In this document: positions 34,738 through 44,144 of the stretch, one piece after another
Position numbering within the stretch: the first letter of the stretch is position 1
Layout: each line of letters starts with the position of its first letter
Assembly: GCF_002205675.1 (NCBI RefSeq)
Contig: NZ_NISK01000003.1
Span: forward strand, 738,241 to 802,240
DNA: 64,000 bases
Origin: Sphingopyxis bauzanensis
GTDB taxonomy: Bacteria > Pseudomonadota > Alphaproteobacteria > Sphingomonadales > Sphingomonadaceae
Direction of reading: 5' to 3'
Made by a program: the position numbers and the translations under genes
Notes under the pieces: model-generated
Told to the model about the DNA's origin: nothing
Database searches by the model: none
Seen by the model: the letters and a program-made list of their open reading frames with translations, nothing else

Positions 34738-37412
34738 GCAATCTCCGTCACGTCAACGCCATATCTGGTCGCTTGAGTCTGCGCCCGCCGCAGCGTCGCA
34801 GTCTCGAAATCCTAGACCGGGTTACGGAGATCGTGCCGCCGACGCGCGCCACCGATCTTGCCGCCGCGATGGAGATCATCGCCAGCGAGTATCCCGGCGT
34901 TGTCGATTTCGAGCGTGAATTTCCGTCGCTGTGCTTTGCCCTGGCCACCGGCGTTGGCAAGACCCGCCTGATGGGCGCGTTCATCGCCTATTTGAAGATT
35001 GCCCACGGCATCAACAACTTCTTCGTCCTCGCGCCGAACCTGACGATCTACAACAAGCTGATCGCGGATTTCACGCCGAACACGGCCAAATATGTGTTCA
35101 AAGGTATCGCGGAGTTCGCCATCTCGCCGCCAGTGCTGACCACCGGTGAAACCTATGAGCGGCAGATTGCCTCGGGCGGCAATCTCTTCCCGACGACGAT
35201 CAACATCTTCAACATTGCCAAAATCTCGTCGGAAGTGCGCGGCGGGCGAAGCCCGCGCATCCGCTCATTCCGCGAGGAAATCGGCGAGAGCTATTTCGAT
35301 TATCTCGCCAGCTTGCCCGACCTGGTGCTGTTGATGGACGAATCGCACCGCTACCGCGCTACGGCGGGGATGCGCGCGATCAACGAATTGAAGCCCGTGC
35401 TTGGCCTTGAACTGACCGCGACCCCCTTCGTCGAAAGCACGCGCGGACCTGTCGCATTTAAGAATGTCATCCTCGACTACCCCCTTGCCCGCGCGATGGA
35501 GGATGGCTTCGTCAAGGAACCGGCAGTCGTCACCCGCAAGGATTTCAATCCGGCGGGCAAATCGCCCGAAGCGATCCAGACGATGAAGTTGGAGGATGGC
35601 GTTCGCCTGCACGAAAGCGTCAAGGTCGATCTGGAAACCTACGCCCGCGAAAATGGCGAGCGTATCGTGAAGCCCTTCGTTCTGGTCATCGCGCGCGATA
35701 CGACCCACGCGGCAGAGCTGACTCGGTTGATCCGGTCCGACGCCTTTTTCGAGGGCCGCTACGCCGAAAAGGTTATCCAGGTCGATTCGAGCGTGAAGGA
35801 AGAGGAGACCGTCGAGAAGCTGTTGACCGTCGAACAGAATAACAATCCGGTCGAGATCGTCATTCACGTCAATATGCTCAAGGAAGGCTGGGACGTAACC
35901 AACCTTTACACGATCATTCCGCTGCGCGCGGCAAACGCCCGCACCTTGATCGAGCAGAGCATCGGGCGCGGGCTGCGCTTGCCTTACGGCAAACGCACCG
36001 GCGTTGCCGCAGTGGATCGTCTCAACATCGTCGCGCATGACCGATTTCAGGAAATTGTGGACGCGGCGAACGATCCCAAATCGACAATCCGTTTGAAGCA
36101 GCTTGTGCTTGATGAGGCCGATTTGTCGCGCAAGACCGTGACCGTCGTGGCGTCGCCGACGATCATGGGCAGCCTTGGCCTGCAAGCCGCACCGAGCGTG
36201 GATGCGGCAACGGCCTCCGGCCCCGTGCAGACCCCGGCATTCACCGACGCGAATGATATTCGTGTCGCGCAGCTCGCCTACGATGCTTTCCGCAAGCTCG
36301 CGCGTGAACCTGACAAAGTGCCGAGCGTATCCTATCTTTCCCGCGCCGATGTTCAGGCGCAGGTCGTGCGCGAGGTGCGTAGTCAGTATCAGGCACCGCA
36401 ACTTGAACTTGACGGAATCGCGAAGCCGGCGCCCGACATGGAAGCCGTTATCGCCGCAACCGCGAAATTGATGGTCGAGCGCACCATCGACATCCCCCGC
36501 ATTACCGTCATGCCCAAGGGCGAGGTCAAGGCGGGCTTCAAACCGTTCACGCTCGACTTGTCCGGGATGCGCTATCCCGCGCCGAGCGATGAGCTTTGGG
36601 CCAAGCATCTGCGCACCGATCAGGTCGATATTATCGGCCTGTCGCAAGGCAATCTGCTTGAAGACCGCTTGGAGGATTATGTCGTTAGCGGGCTGATCGA
36701 CTTTTCAGACATCGCTTATGATGAACACGCCGACCTGCTCTATGAGCTTGGCGGACAGGTTGCGCGGCACTTTCTCACCTACCTTACCGAGACCGACGCA
36801 GGGCAGGTCTTGTCATTGCACCAGCGCGAAATCGCGCGTGCGGTTCATGCCCAGATGCAGGATCATTTCTGGAAAGATGAGGCTGTCGAATATCATCACG
36901 AGATCCGGCAAGGCTTTTCGGAGCTAAAGGAAACCGCATTTACGGCGTCACGCGAAGCCCCTCTCGATTACCGGGTGCCGCCTGCCGACAAGAGCAATAT
37001 GGCGCGGTATCTGTTTGGCGGCTTTACGAAATGCCTTTCTACGGTGGCGAAATTCCATTCGGACACCGAACGCAAGTTGGCGGTCATTCTCGAACGCGAG
37101 GCGCTCAAATGGCTGCGGCCCGCAAAGGGCCAGTTCCAGATGTTTTACCGCAGCGGTCACGATCATCTCGAATATCAGCCCGATTTCGTCGCTGAGACTG
37201 ACGATCGCATTCTTATGCTCGAACCCAAGATGGCAACGCAGATGAAGGACAAGGATGTTCTGGCGAAGCGCGATGTTGCGATCCAGTGGTGCGCCTGGGC
37301 GAGTGAACATGCGCGTTCGTATGGCGGGAAGCCGTGGCAATATGCCCTGATCCCGCATGATGCGATTGCTGAGAATATGACGCTGGGATTTTTGATGAAG
37401 CAGTTTGGGTAG
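34734..37412 (+). CDS. res: Type III restriction endonuclease subunit (Res)
   Basis: 892 residues. SF2 helicase/translocase with Walker A ATGVGKT near 72-78, LMDESHRY near 200-207 (DESH form), and motif VI region ANARTLIEQSIGRGLRLPYGKR near 400. At the C-terminus, PDFVAE near 816 and MLEPK near 828-831 fit a PD-(D/E)XK nuclease. Cuts unmethylated DNA after ATP-driven movement, with Mod supplying the recognition. Starts by ATGA overlap with Mod; 37 bases separate its stop from the next gene, where a GAGGGGG ribosome site appears. Confidence 0.9.
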   Translation: MSNLRHVNAISGRLSLRPPQRRSLEILDRVTEIVPPTRATDLAAAMEIIASEYPGVVDFEREFPSLCFALATGVGKTRLMGAFIAYLKIAHGINNFFVLAPNLTIYNKLIADFTPNTAKYVFKGIAEFAISPPVLTTGETYERQIASGGNLFPTTINIFNIAKISSEVRGGRSPRIRSFREEIGESYFDYLASLPDLVLLMDESHRYRATAGMRAINELKPVLGLELTATPFVESTRGPVAFKNVILDYPLARAMEDGFVKEPAVVTRKDFNPAGKSPEAIQTMKLEDGVRLHESVKVDLETYARENGERIVKPFVLVIARDTTHAAELTRLIRSDAFFEGRYAEKVIQVDSSVKEEETVEKLLTVEQNNNPVEIVIHVNMLKEGWDVTNLYTIIPLRAANARTLIEQSIGRGLRLPYGKRTGVAAVDRLNIVAHDRFQEIVDAANDPKSTIRLKQLVLDEADLSRKTVTVVASPTIMGSLGLQAAPSVDAATASGPVQTPAFTDANDIRVAQLAYDAFRKLAREPDKVPSVSYLSRADVQAQVVREVRSQYQAPQLELDGIAKPAPDMEAVIAATAKLMVERTIDIPRITVMPKGEVKAGFKPFTLDLSGMRYPAPSDELWAKHLRTDQVDIIGLSQGNLLEDRLEDYVVSGLIDFSDIAYDEHADLLYELGGQVARHFLTYLTETDAGQVLSLHQREIARAVHAQMQDHFWKDEAVEYHHEIRQGFSELKETAFTASREAPLDYRVPPADKSNMARYLFGGFTKCLSTVAKFHSDTERKLAVILEREALKWLRPAKGQFQMFYRSGHDHLEYQPDFVAETDDRILMLEPKMATQMKDKDVLAKRDVAIQWCAWASEHARSYGGKPWQYALIPHDAIAENMTLGFLMKQFG

Positions 37413-37449
37413 GGCTTGGGCACTCCGGAAAAATTGCTGAGGGGGCTGA

Positions 37450-40400
37450 ATGAACGAGTTACTTCGGGCAGCGACAAGGGATGTTTCGCGCTTCCTATCC
37501 AACCAACTTCCCAAACTGTCGCCTGACTGGTGGAACAAGCTGGTAATCGATCGGCTTAGTTTTCAGCAACAGCGCACTGCCCTCGAGCGAGGGTTTAAGC
37601 AGTTAGATCAATTCGACTTTGCCGCTTTATTGCGTATTCTGGATCAGAATTGGTTCGAGATCAGCTCGACGCTTAGCCTGCCGCGTGAAGCCCGTTCGTG
37701 GCTGAAGGAATTGCAAACTGTCAGGAACAAGTGGGCGCACCTGTCGTCAACCGATCTCCCTCCTAGTGAATCGTATCGAGACGCTGATACGCTCGGCCGC
37801 CTTCTGGAAGCCATAGATGGGAGTGCGGAGACACGCTTAGCGGTGGCCGCGGCCAAAAACATGGCGATGGCGGCAATGAGCCCACCCCCATCCTCGAATG
37901 GTCAGCCACACGAGGCTCTGACCCCTGCCTCAATCAATCGGGTGCCTGAAGAGGCCGTGCAGGTAAAAGGTGCAGCCGCCCAATCGTTGTTCAAGGTTGG
38001 CGATCTGGTCGCATTGCGATCGGCTCCCTCTCTCTTGTTGCCTGTCATAGAGGTGATGCTCGGGGGTGCGGAAACCCGCTATCGGGTTTTCCAAAATGGC
38101 ATGAAGTCTGTCTTTTATGAAAGCCAACTCCAATCCGAACAATCTGACACCGAGCGACCTACGCCGCTCAATGCGGCGCAATTGCGGGCAAGGCTGACTG
38201 CATTTCAAATCCTGTCGGGTTCGACAGCCAATCTCTACTCTTTGCGCTCGGGCAGGGTGCAATTTGTCCCTTACCAATACCGGCCCGTTCTAAAGCTCAT
38301 ACGAGCTGACCGACCGCGCCTGTTGGTGGCTGATGAAGTGGGCGTTGGCAAAACGATTGAAGCGGGCCTCATAATCAAGGAGTTACGCGCGCGAATGGAC
38401 ATCAAGTCCGTTCTCGTGATTTGCCCGAAAGCCTTGGTCGCTGAGCGAAAATGGCTCAACGAAATGAAGCGCTTCGATGAGCATTTTAATGCCCTTGATG
38501 GTGCTATGCTCCGTCATTGCATTCAAGAAATGGACTTGGATGGCGAGTGGCCTGAGCAGCACTCCAAAGCAATTTTGCCTTTTTCGCTATTCGATTCCGA
38601 TATGCTTTTTGGCACACCTGGAGGGCGTGGCCGACGAAAGGTTCGCGGCCTACTGGAGCTCGACCCACCCCCAAGATTCGATCTCGTAATCGTCGATGAG
38701 GCGCACCACATCCGTAATAGCGAGACGTTCTTGCACCAAGGCGTCCGATATTTTTGCGACAATGCACAGGCGGTCGTGCTGCTGACGGCTACGCCCGTTC
38801 AGCTTGGTAGCGATGACCTATTCACGCTTCTAAATGTTTTGCGTCCTGATCTCGTTATCGATCACGCCAGCTTCGAACAAATGGCCGAGCCTAACCGACC
38901 GATCAACGCCGCTATTCAGCATTGCCGGTCAGTCGAGGACGGTTGGCAACAGAGTGCAGTCGATGCCTTGAACGACGCGGCGGCAACTGAATGGGGGCGG
39001 CTTTTCCTTCGGGAGTCCCCCAATTTTCAAGCTGTATATGATCGACTAGGGCAGCAAGGGCTTGAGGATGCCGACCGGATTCCGCTGATTAGGGAGCTGG
39101 AAGAACTCTATACGTTTAGCCCGCTCATAAATAGAACCCGTCGCCGCGACATCGGCGATTTCACAACCCGGAAACCTGGGACCGTATTGGTCGAGTTTAC
39201 GTCAGAGCAGCGCGAGCTGCACGACAAGCTTTTGGATTTGATCGGCCGAATTCTCGCAAAATGCCACGGTCAGCAGAATGTAAAATTCATGATGACGACG
39301 ATACGTCGCCAAGCCGCCAGTTGCCTTTACGGGTTAGCGCCACTGCTCGCCGATATTCTGGCTGGCAAGCTGGATCAGCTCGAAATGATGGAAGCGGCAG
39401 ACAGCGACAGTGACGTTGATCTAGGGTTTGTGCAGTCCGTGCGTCGCGAAATTGATGAACTCTTAGCCCTTTCCCAAAATTTGAATCCCGAGGATCGCAA
39501 GATTGAGGCATTCAAGAAAATTCTCGCGGACAAGGGGTGTTTGGAAAACAATAAGTCTCTCGTCTTCACCACGTTCAGGCATACGCTTTCCTACCTCGCG
39601 GCACATACCGCCGAAACCGGCCTGCGGTTCGGTGTGGTTCATGGTGGTATTCCCGATGAAGAACGGGCGAATTTGAGGCGGCGCTTTGCACTCGCGAAGG
39701 ACGACCCCGAGGCAATCGACGTGTTGTTATCTTCTGAAGTCGGTTGCGAGGGACTCGATTTCCAGTTTTGCGACCTTCTGATAAATTATGATCTGCCCTG
39801 GAATCCGATGCGCATTGAGCAACGTATCGGTCGAATTGATCGATACGGCCAGCGTAGTGAGACGGTGGCGATCATGAACCTTGTCACGCCGGGAACGGTT
39901 GACGGCGACATTTATCAGCGCTGCCTCTGGAGAATTGGTGTTTTCCAGCACGCGGTTGGCGGCAACGAAGAGATATTGGGGACCATCACCCGAGAAATTC
40001 ACGACATTGCCGAAAGTTTCAGTTTGAACGAAGATGAAAAACGAAACCGGCTAAGGCAACTGTCGGACAACGCCATTCGCCAGCTCCGGGAAGAGGAGGA
40101 CTTGGAAAACAAGCAATCTGAGCTTTTTGGCTTGGACGTTCCAAAACCATCTTGGCGGGACGACGTTGAGGCTGCGGAGACATTTTGGCTTTCTCCTTCC
40201 GCGATAGCTGCCGCCGTTGAAGCCTATCTTTCTGGAAGGCTGGAAAGCGAGAGCGAGCACCTCCTTGGCGCAGGGCCGCTCAAGACACTTAGGTTAAGCC
40301 AAGAATCACGAGCCGCCCTCTTGACCGATCTTGGTCGGTTAGATCGTTTGGTTGATCCGATCTCACGGGAATGGGAAAAGTGGCTTAAAGGTGGGCAACC

Positions 40401-41037
40401 GACCTTGGCTGTCACGTTCGATCAGGAAGCTGCGTCAGAAAATCCCAAAACAGTCCACATTTCGGTCATCCATCCCCTTGTGCGTCAGGCGGCGCGCTTT
40501 CTTGATGTTGATGAGCCCCAGTTCTGCACCTTGGAACTCCACAGCGCCGATTTACCCGTGGGGGATCATCCCTTTGCGCTATATCGTTGGACGAAGCACG
40601 GAGTCCGACCAGATGAGGCGCTTGTCGCTATCGCCACCGACATGGCGCTAGAAAGTTCATTGTTGGAGGTTCTGGCGCTGGCCAATCATGTCGATTTGGC
40701 TTTGCCTGGCCCCGATATTTTTGAGGGTCTGGAATTACGCCATCATGCAAAATGGGTGGAAGCGCAGGCAAATCACATCGACGGAAACCGTCAGTTAGTT
40801 GAGCATAGGGTTCAAAGCCTCACGGTCAGCCACCGCGCCCGCTCAACTGTCATCGAAGATCAAATTGGACGCGCTACGAACGACAAAATTCGTGTCATGC
40901 GCCAAGGTGAGCTGGCGCGAGCAAACGCGGACTTTGATCGCCGCATCGTTGAACTTGAGCAAGCCACTAGCGGCGGTGATGTCCGTGCGTCCCCCATTGT
41001 CTTTGGCTTGCTGCGGATCGTGAAGGCGTCGGCATGA
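37450..41037 (+). CDS. HEPN-SNF2/RapA helicase fusion
   Basis: 1195 residues. The first 130 or so contain VRNKWAHLSS at about 91-100, an R-x4-H HEPN motif in a context like Swt1-type HEPN domains (WAH, then RDADTLGRLLEAI). A linker is followed by an SNF2/RapA helicase: Walker A ADEVGVGKTIEAG near 294-306, DEAH box near 416-419, and in the second lobe SSEVGCEGLDFQF with RIEQRIGRIDRYGQ. The C-terminal 400 residues are unassigned. It ends in ATGA overlap with the sacsin-like gene. The HEPN part may make it a nuclease or an inactive interaction module. Confidence 0.8.
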   Translation: MNELLRAATRDVSRFLSNQLPKLSPDWWNKLVIDRLSFQQQRTALERGFKQLDQFDFAALLRILDQNWFEISSTLSLPREARSWLKELQTVRNKWAHLSSTDLPPSESYRDADTLGRLLEAIDGSAETRLAVAAAKNMAMAAMSPPPSSNGQPHEALTPASINRVPEEAVQVKGAAAQSLFKVGDLVALRSAPSLLLPVIEVMLGGAETRYRVFQNGMKSVFYESQLQSEQSDTERPTPLNAAQLRARLTAFQILSGSTANLYSLRSGRVQFVPYQYRPVLKLIRADRPRLLVADEVGVGKTIEAGLIIKELRARMDIKSVLVICPKALVAERKWLNEMKRFDEHFNALDGAMLRHCIQEMDLDGEWPEQHSKAILPFSLFDSDMLFGTPGGRGRRKVRGLLELDPPPRFDLVIVDEAHHIRNSETFLHQGVRYFCDNAQAVVLLTATPVQLGSDDLFTLLNVLRPDLVIDHASFEQMAEPNRPINAAIQHCRSVEDGWQQSAVDALNDAAATEWGRLFLRESPNFQAVYDRLGQQGLEDADRIPLIRELEELYTFSPLINRTRRRDIGDFTTRKPGTVLVEFTSEQRELHDKLLDLIGRILAKCHGQQNVKFMMTTIRRQAASCLYGLAPLLADILAGKLDQLEMMEAADSDSDVDLGFVQSVRREIDELLALSQNLNPEDRKIEAFKKILADKGCLENNKSLVFTTFRHTLSYLAAHTAETGLRFGVVHGGIPDEERANLRRRFALAKDDPEAIDVLLSSEVGCEGLDFQFCDLLINYDLPWNPMRIEQRIGRIDRYGQRSETVAIMNLVTPGTVDGDIYQRCLWRIGVFQHAVGGNEEILGTITREIHDIAESFSLNEDEKRNRLRQLSDNAIRQLREEEDLENKQSELFGLDVPKPSWRDDVEAAETFWLSPSAIAAAVEAYLSGRLESESEHLLGAGPLKTLRLSQESRAALLTDLGRLDRLVDPISREWEKWLKGGQPTLAVTFDQEAASENPKTVHISVIHPLVRQAARFLDVDEPQFCTLELHSADLPVGDHPFALYRWTKHGVRPDEALVAIATDMALESSLLEVLALANHVDLALPGPDIFEGLELRHHAKWVEAQANHIDGNRQLVEHRVQSLTVSHRARSTVIEDQIGRATNDKIRVMRQGELARANADFDRRIVELEQATSGGDVRASPIVFGLLRIVKASA

Positions 41038-44000
41038 GCGTCATCAATGATGTCCGCGCGGAACGCGAGGATTTGGCTCGCGTACTTGAGAAACATAGCG
41101 GAATTCGTAAGATCGTTGAAGATCTTTACCCGGACAGCGCCCACTTCATATACGAACTTTTGCAGAACGCTGAGGATCGTGACGCTACCGAAGTCAAGTT
41201 TATCCTCACGCCCGATAAGTTGATATTCGAGCATAATGGCGAGCCGTTTCGCCCACAGGATATTTATGCGATCACAGATATTGGCGAAGGCACCAAGGCG
41301 CACGATGATGACAAAATCGGTCGCTTCGGCGTTGGATTCAAAGCCGTGTTTGCCTATTCGGAAACTCCACACATCTGGTCGCCGACATTCTCATTCAAAA
41401 TCTGCCGATTGGTTCTTCCTTTTGAGCTAGAACACGCGCCTGGCTTACGCGATCAGACACGCTTTGAGTTCCCATTCGACAACCCCAAAAAGACGTCGGC
41501 TGATGCTCATCAGGAGATCAAGACTGGCCTTAGCGAGCTTGCAGAAACAACGCTGCTTTTCTTGCCGAATATAGAATCGATCAAATGGGAATTGAAGGAC
41601 GAGCTGTCCGGCGAAATTCTCCGAGTTGCTCATACCGATTCGCACATCGAGGTCATGAAGCAAGTTGATGGCCGCACGACGACGAGCGCTCACTATCTCA
41701 AATTCAGTCAGCCGGTGGCAGGTTTGGAGAAGCAACGTGTCGCAATAGCTTTTGCTCTCGACTTACTGCCGAACTTCCAAAATTTCACACACGAAAAGCC
41801 ACTATCGGCCCAGCTCAAAATCGTTTCCGTTCCAGGCCAAGTCGCCGTCTTTTTCCCCGCGGGCAAAGAGACATCAGGTCTGCGATTCCATCTGCACGCC
41901 CCCTTCGTCCCGGAGCTAAGTCGCGCGAGCATCAAAGAGACCCCGGCCAACAAGCCTCTGTTCGAACAGCTAGCGATTCTGACCGCTTCTTCGCTTCATA
42001 CGATCAGGGATTTGGGGTTGCTCTCGAATGATTTTCTGGGCGTCTTGCCCAACCCCCAAGACTCGTTGGGTGCCGGATACGTTCCAATCCGTGCGGCCAT
42101 TTGCGAGGCGATGAACGACGAGCCATTAACGCCGACGCACGCAAAGGGGCACGCCCCTGCTCGAACTTTGGTTCAGGCCAAATCCGCGCTCAAAGATTTG
42201 CTCTCACACGACGATATTGAGTTCCTGATCGACTACGACGACGATCCGCCACAATGGGCCGCGAGCCGGGCCTTGCAGGGAACCAATGTCGAAAAATTCA
42301 TGAATGGTCTCGCAATCACTGATTGGGACATCGACGAATTTGTCAGTTGCATCGAGGAAAACACTACGGAAGGCAGCTGGCGCGGTGTGAACGCCGATTT
42401 TATGCAATGGCTGGCTAGTAAGAACGGCGAGTGGCACCAGCAATTCTATGCTCTTCTGGCCAAGGAGGCCGACACACAAAGCGCAATCTGGCGGCTGAAG
42501 CGGTGCCGAATAGTGCGGCTTGCCGAAGGACGCTACGGCGTGGGGCCGAAATGTCACTTTCCTAGCGACAGCGGCCTGAAATCTTCTGCGGTGCTTTGGG
42601 TCGATGACGCAGTTTACACGGCGGGTAAGGGCAAAACCCAGCAGGAAAGCGCCCGAAAATTTCTTGAAGATCTTGGCGTAACCAGCGTTGGCGAGTGGCA
42701 GTTCGTAGAAGCCATCCTCAAAGACGGTTATACGAGTGATAGTCGGACATTAAACCAGCGCGAATACGCGACGCATTTGCGCCGATTTATGAAGCTTTTG
42801 GATGAGGAACCTGCGTCCGCTTCGCTGTTAGCGTCACATCATCTCTTTCTTGGCAAAGACGATAGATGGCACCAACCAGCAAGTATCTTCCTTGATGCCC
42901 CATACCTTGAAACTGGTATCAGCGAATATATCAATATCCTTGGCACTTCGAACAAAATATTTGCGTTGGCCGACGCCTATGCGTCGATGCCTATCGACAC
43001 CCTGAAGGTTACGCGATTTGCCGAAAAGCTTGGCAGTCTGACTCGGATAAATATTACAACGCAGCAGTGCTCAAATAATCCAAAATGGGACTATTTACGC
43101 GACGTTCCCGGCGAGCGCTACACTGCCACCGGGATTAACCGCGATTATGGTATCCGACACTTCAAACAACTAACAGAAAGAAAATCAGTAAAACTTTCTA
43201 AGCTTGTCTGGGATACTATGCGCTTATTGCCAGAAACCGATTACGGATATGACTGGGCCACTCATAAAAACCCGCTCCGCGCGACGTATCGGATGAACGA
43301 AAGCAACGGTGCGCGGTTTGCCGATTCGGTTCTTGTCCATCAGCTTCGAAACCACGCATGGGTGCCACAAGGCGAGGCTGAATTCGTAAAGCCCGCGCAG
43401 GCTCGATCAGAGCTGCTTCCAGAAGGATTTACCTTCGATGCTGGATGGCCATGGCTAAAGGCTATCCAATTTGGCAGAAATATTGAGGCGCAGAGTGCTG
43501 CCGCAGAGGCACAGGCCGCCGCCGTCGCGGATCGGGAAAAATCGCAGAACGAAGCCGCGAAAGCGTTGGGCTTTAACGATGCGGAAACTGCCCGCAAGGC
43601 CGCTGAAATTCCGGCTGATGAGTTGAATCGTTACCATGCAGAATGGGTGCATCGAAAAAATTTCCAACTGCCAAAAAATGAACCAAAGAATCCAGAGCGG
43701 CGCGCCCTTAAGGTGAGCGCTCAGGCAGCCGATGCGCCGGGAAAGGTCAGTGAACATCGGACACGATCTGTTTCGGTCGGAATTGGGGCGGTGAAGCAGG
43801 AAGCTGAGCAATATCTGCGGCAGCAATATACGAATCCCGACGGTGAAATGATCTGCCAAATTTGCAGCAAGCCGCTGCCGTTTCGGCTTCCAGACGGGCG
43901 GCATTATGTCGAGAAAGTTGAGTTTTTCGACGACGCTGAAAAACGGCATTTTCAAAACTATCTAGCGCTCTGTCCTAACCACGCTGCGATGTTTCAATAT

Positions 44001-44144
44001 GCGCTCGGATCAGGCGACGTAATCCACGAAACGTTTCTGGCTTGCGACGATGGAAATCTCGAAATAATTTTGGCCGGTAGTGACGCTACGATCTATTTCA
44101 CTGGGACACACATGGCAGATTTGAAGGCCATCATGGAGTCCTAA
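41034..44144 (+). CDS. Sacsin/HSP90-like GHKL ATPase with C-terminal zinc-binding motif
   Basis: 1036 residues. GHKL ATPase boxes are in order: ELLQNAEDRDA near 40-50, DIGEGTK near 82-88 and GRFGVGFKAVF near 96-106. Such sacsin-like ATPases are common in bacterial defence islands. The middle is unassigned. Near the C-terminus CQIC at about 940-943 and CPNH at about 980-983, with histidines between, resemble an HNH-like zinc fold. ATGA overlap with the previous gene makes it the last gene of the cluster. Its TAA stop is the duplicated target of the following IS element. Confidence 0.82.
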   Translation: MSVINDVRAEREDLARVLEKHSGIRKIVEDLYPDSAHFIYELLQNAEDRDATEVKFILTPDKLIFEHNGEPFRPQDIYAITDIGEGTKAHDDDKIGRFGVGFKAVFAYSETPHIWSPTFSFKICRLVLPFELEHAPGLRDQTRFEFPFDNPKKTSADAHQEIKTGLSELAETTLLFLPNIESIKWELKDELSGEILRVAHTDSHIEVMKQVDGRTTTSAHYLKFSQPVAGLEKQRVAIAFALDLLPNFQNFTHEKPLSAQLKIVSVPGQVAVFFPAGKETSGLRFHLHAPFVPELSRASIKETPANKPLFEQLAILTASSLHTIRDLGLLSNDFLGVLPNPQDSLGAGYVPIRAAICEAMNDEPLTPTHAKGHAPARTLVQAKSALKDLLSHDDIEFLIDYDDDPPQWAASRALQGTNVEKFMNGLAITDWDIDEFVSCIEENTTEGSWRGVNADFMQWLASKNGEWHQQFYALLAKEADTQSAIWRLKRCRIVRLAEGRYGVGPKCHFPSDSGLKSSAVLWVDDAVYTAGKGKTQQESARKFLEDLGVTSVGEWQFVEAILKDGYTSDSRTLNQREYATHLRRFMKLLDEEPASASLLASHHLFLGKDDRWHQPASIFLDAPYLETGISEYINILGTSNKIFALADAYASMPIDTLKVTRFAEKLGSLTRINITTQQCSNNPKWDYLRDVPGERYTATGINRDYGIRHFKQLTERKSVKLSKLVWDTMRLLPETDYGYDWATHKNPLRATYRMNESNGARFADSVLVHQLRNHAWVPQGEAEFVKPAQARSELLPEGFTFDAGWPWLKAIQFGRNIEAQSAAAEAQAAAVADREKSQNEAAKALGFNDAETARKAAEIPADELNRYHAEWVHRKNFQLPKNEPKNPERRALKVSAQAADAPGKVSEHRTRSVSVGIGAVKQEAEQYLRQQYTNPDGEMICQICSKPLPFRLPDGRHYVEKVEFFDDAEKRHFQNYLALCPNHAAMFQYALGSGDVIHETFLACDDGNLEIILAGSDATIYFTGTHMADLKAIMES

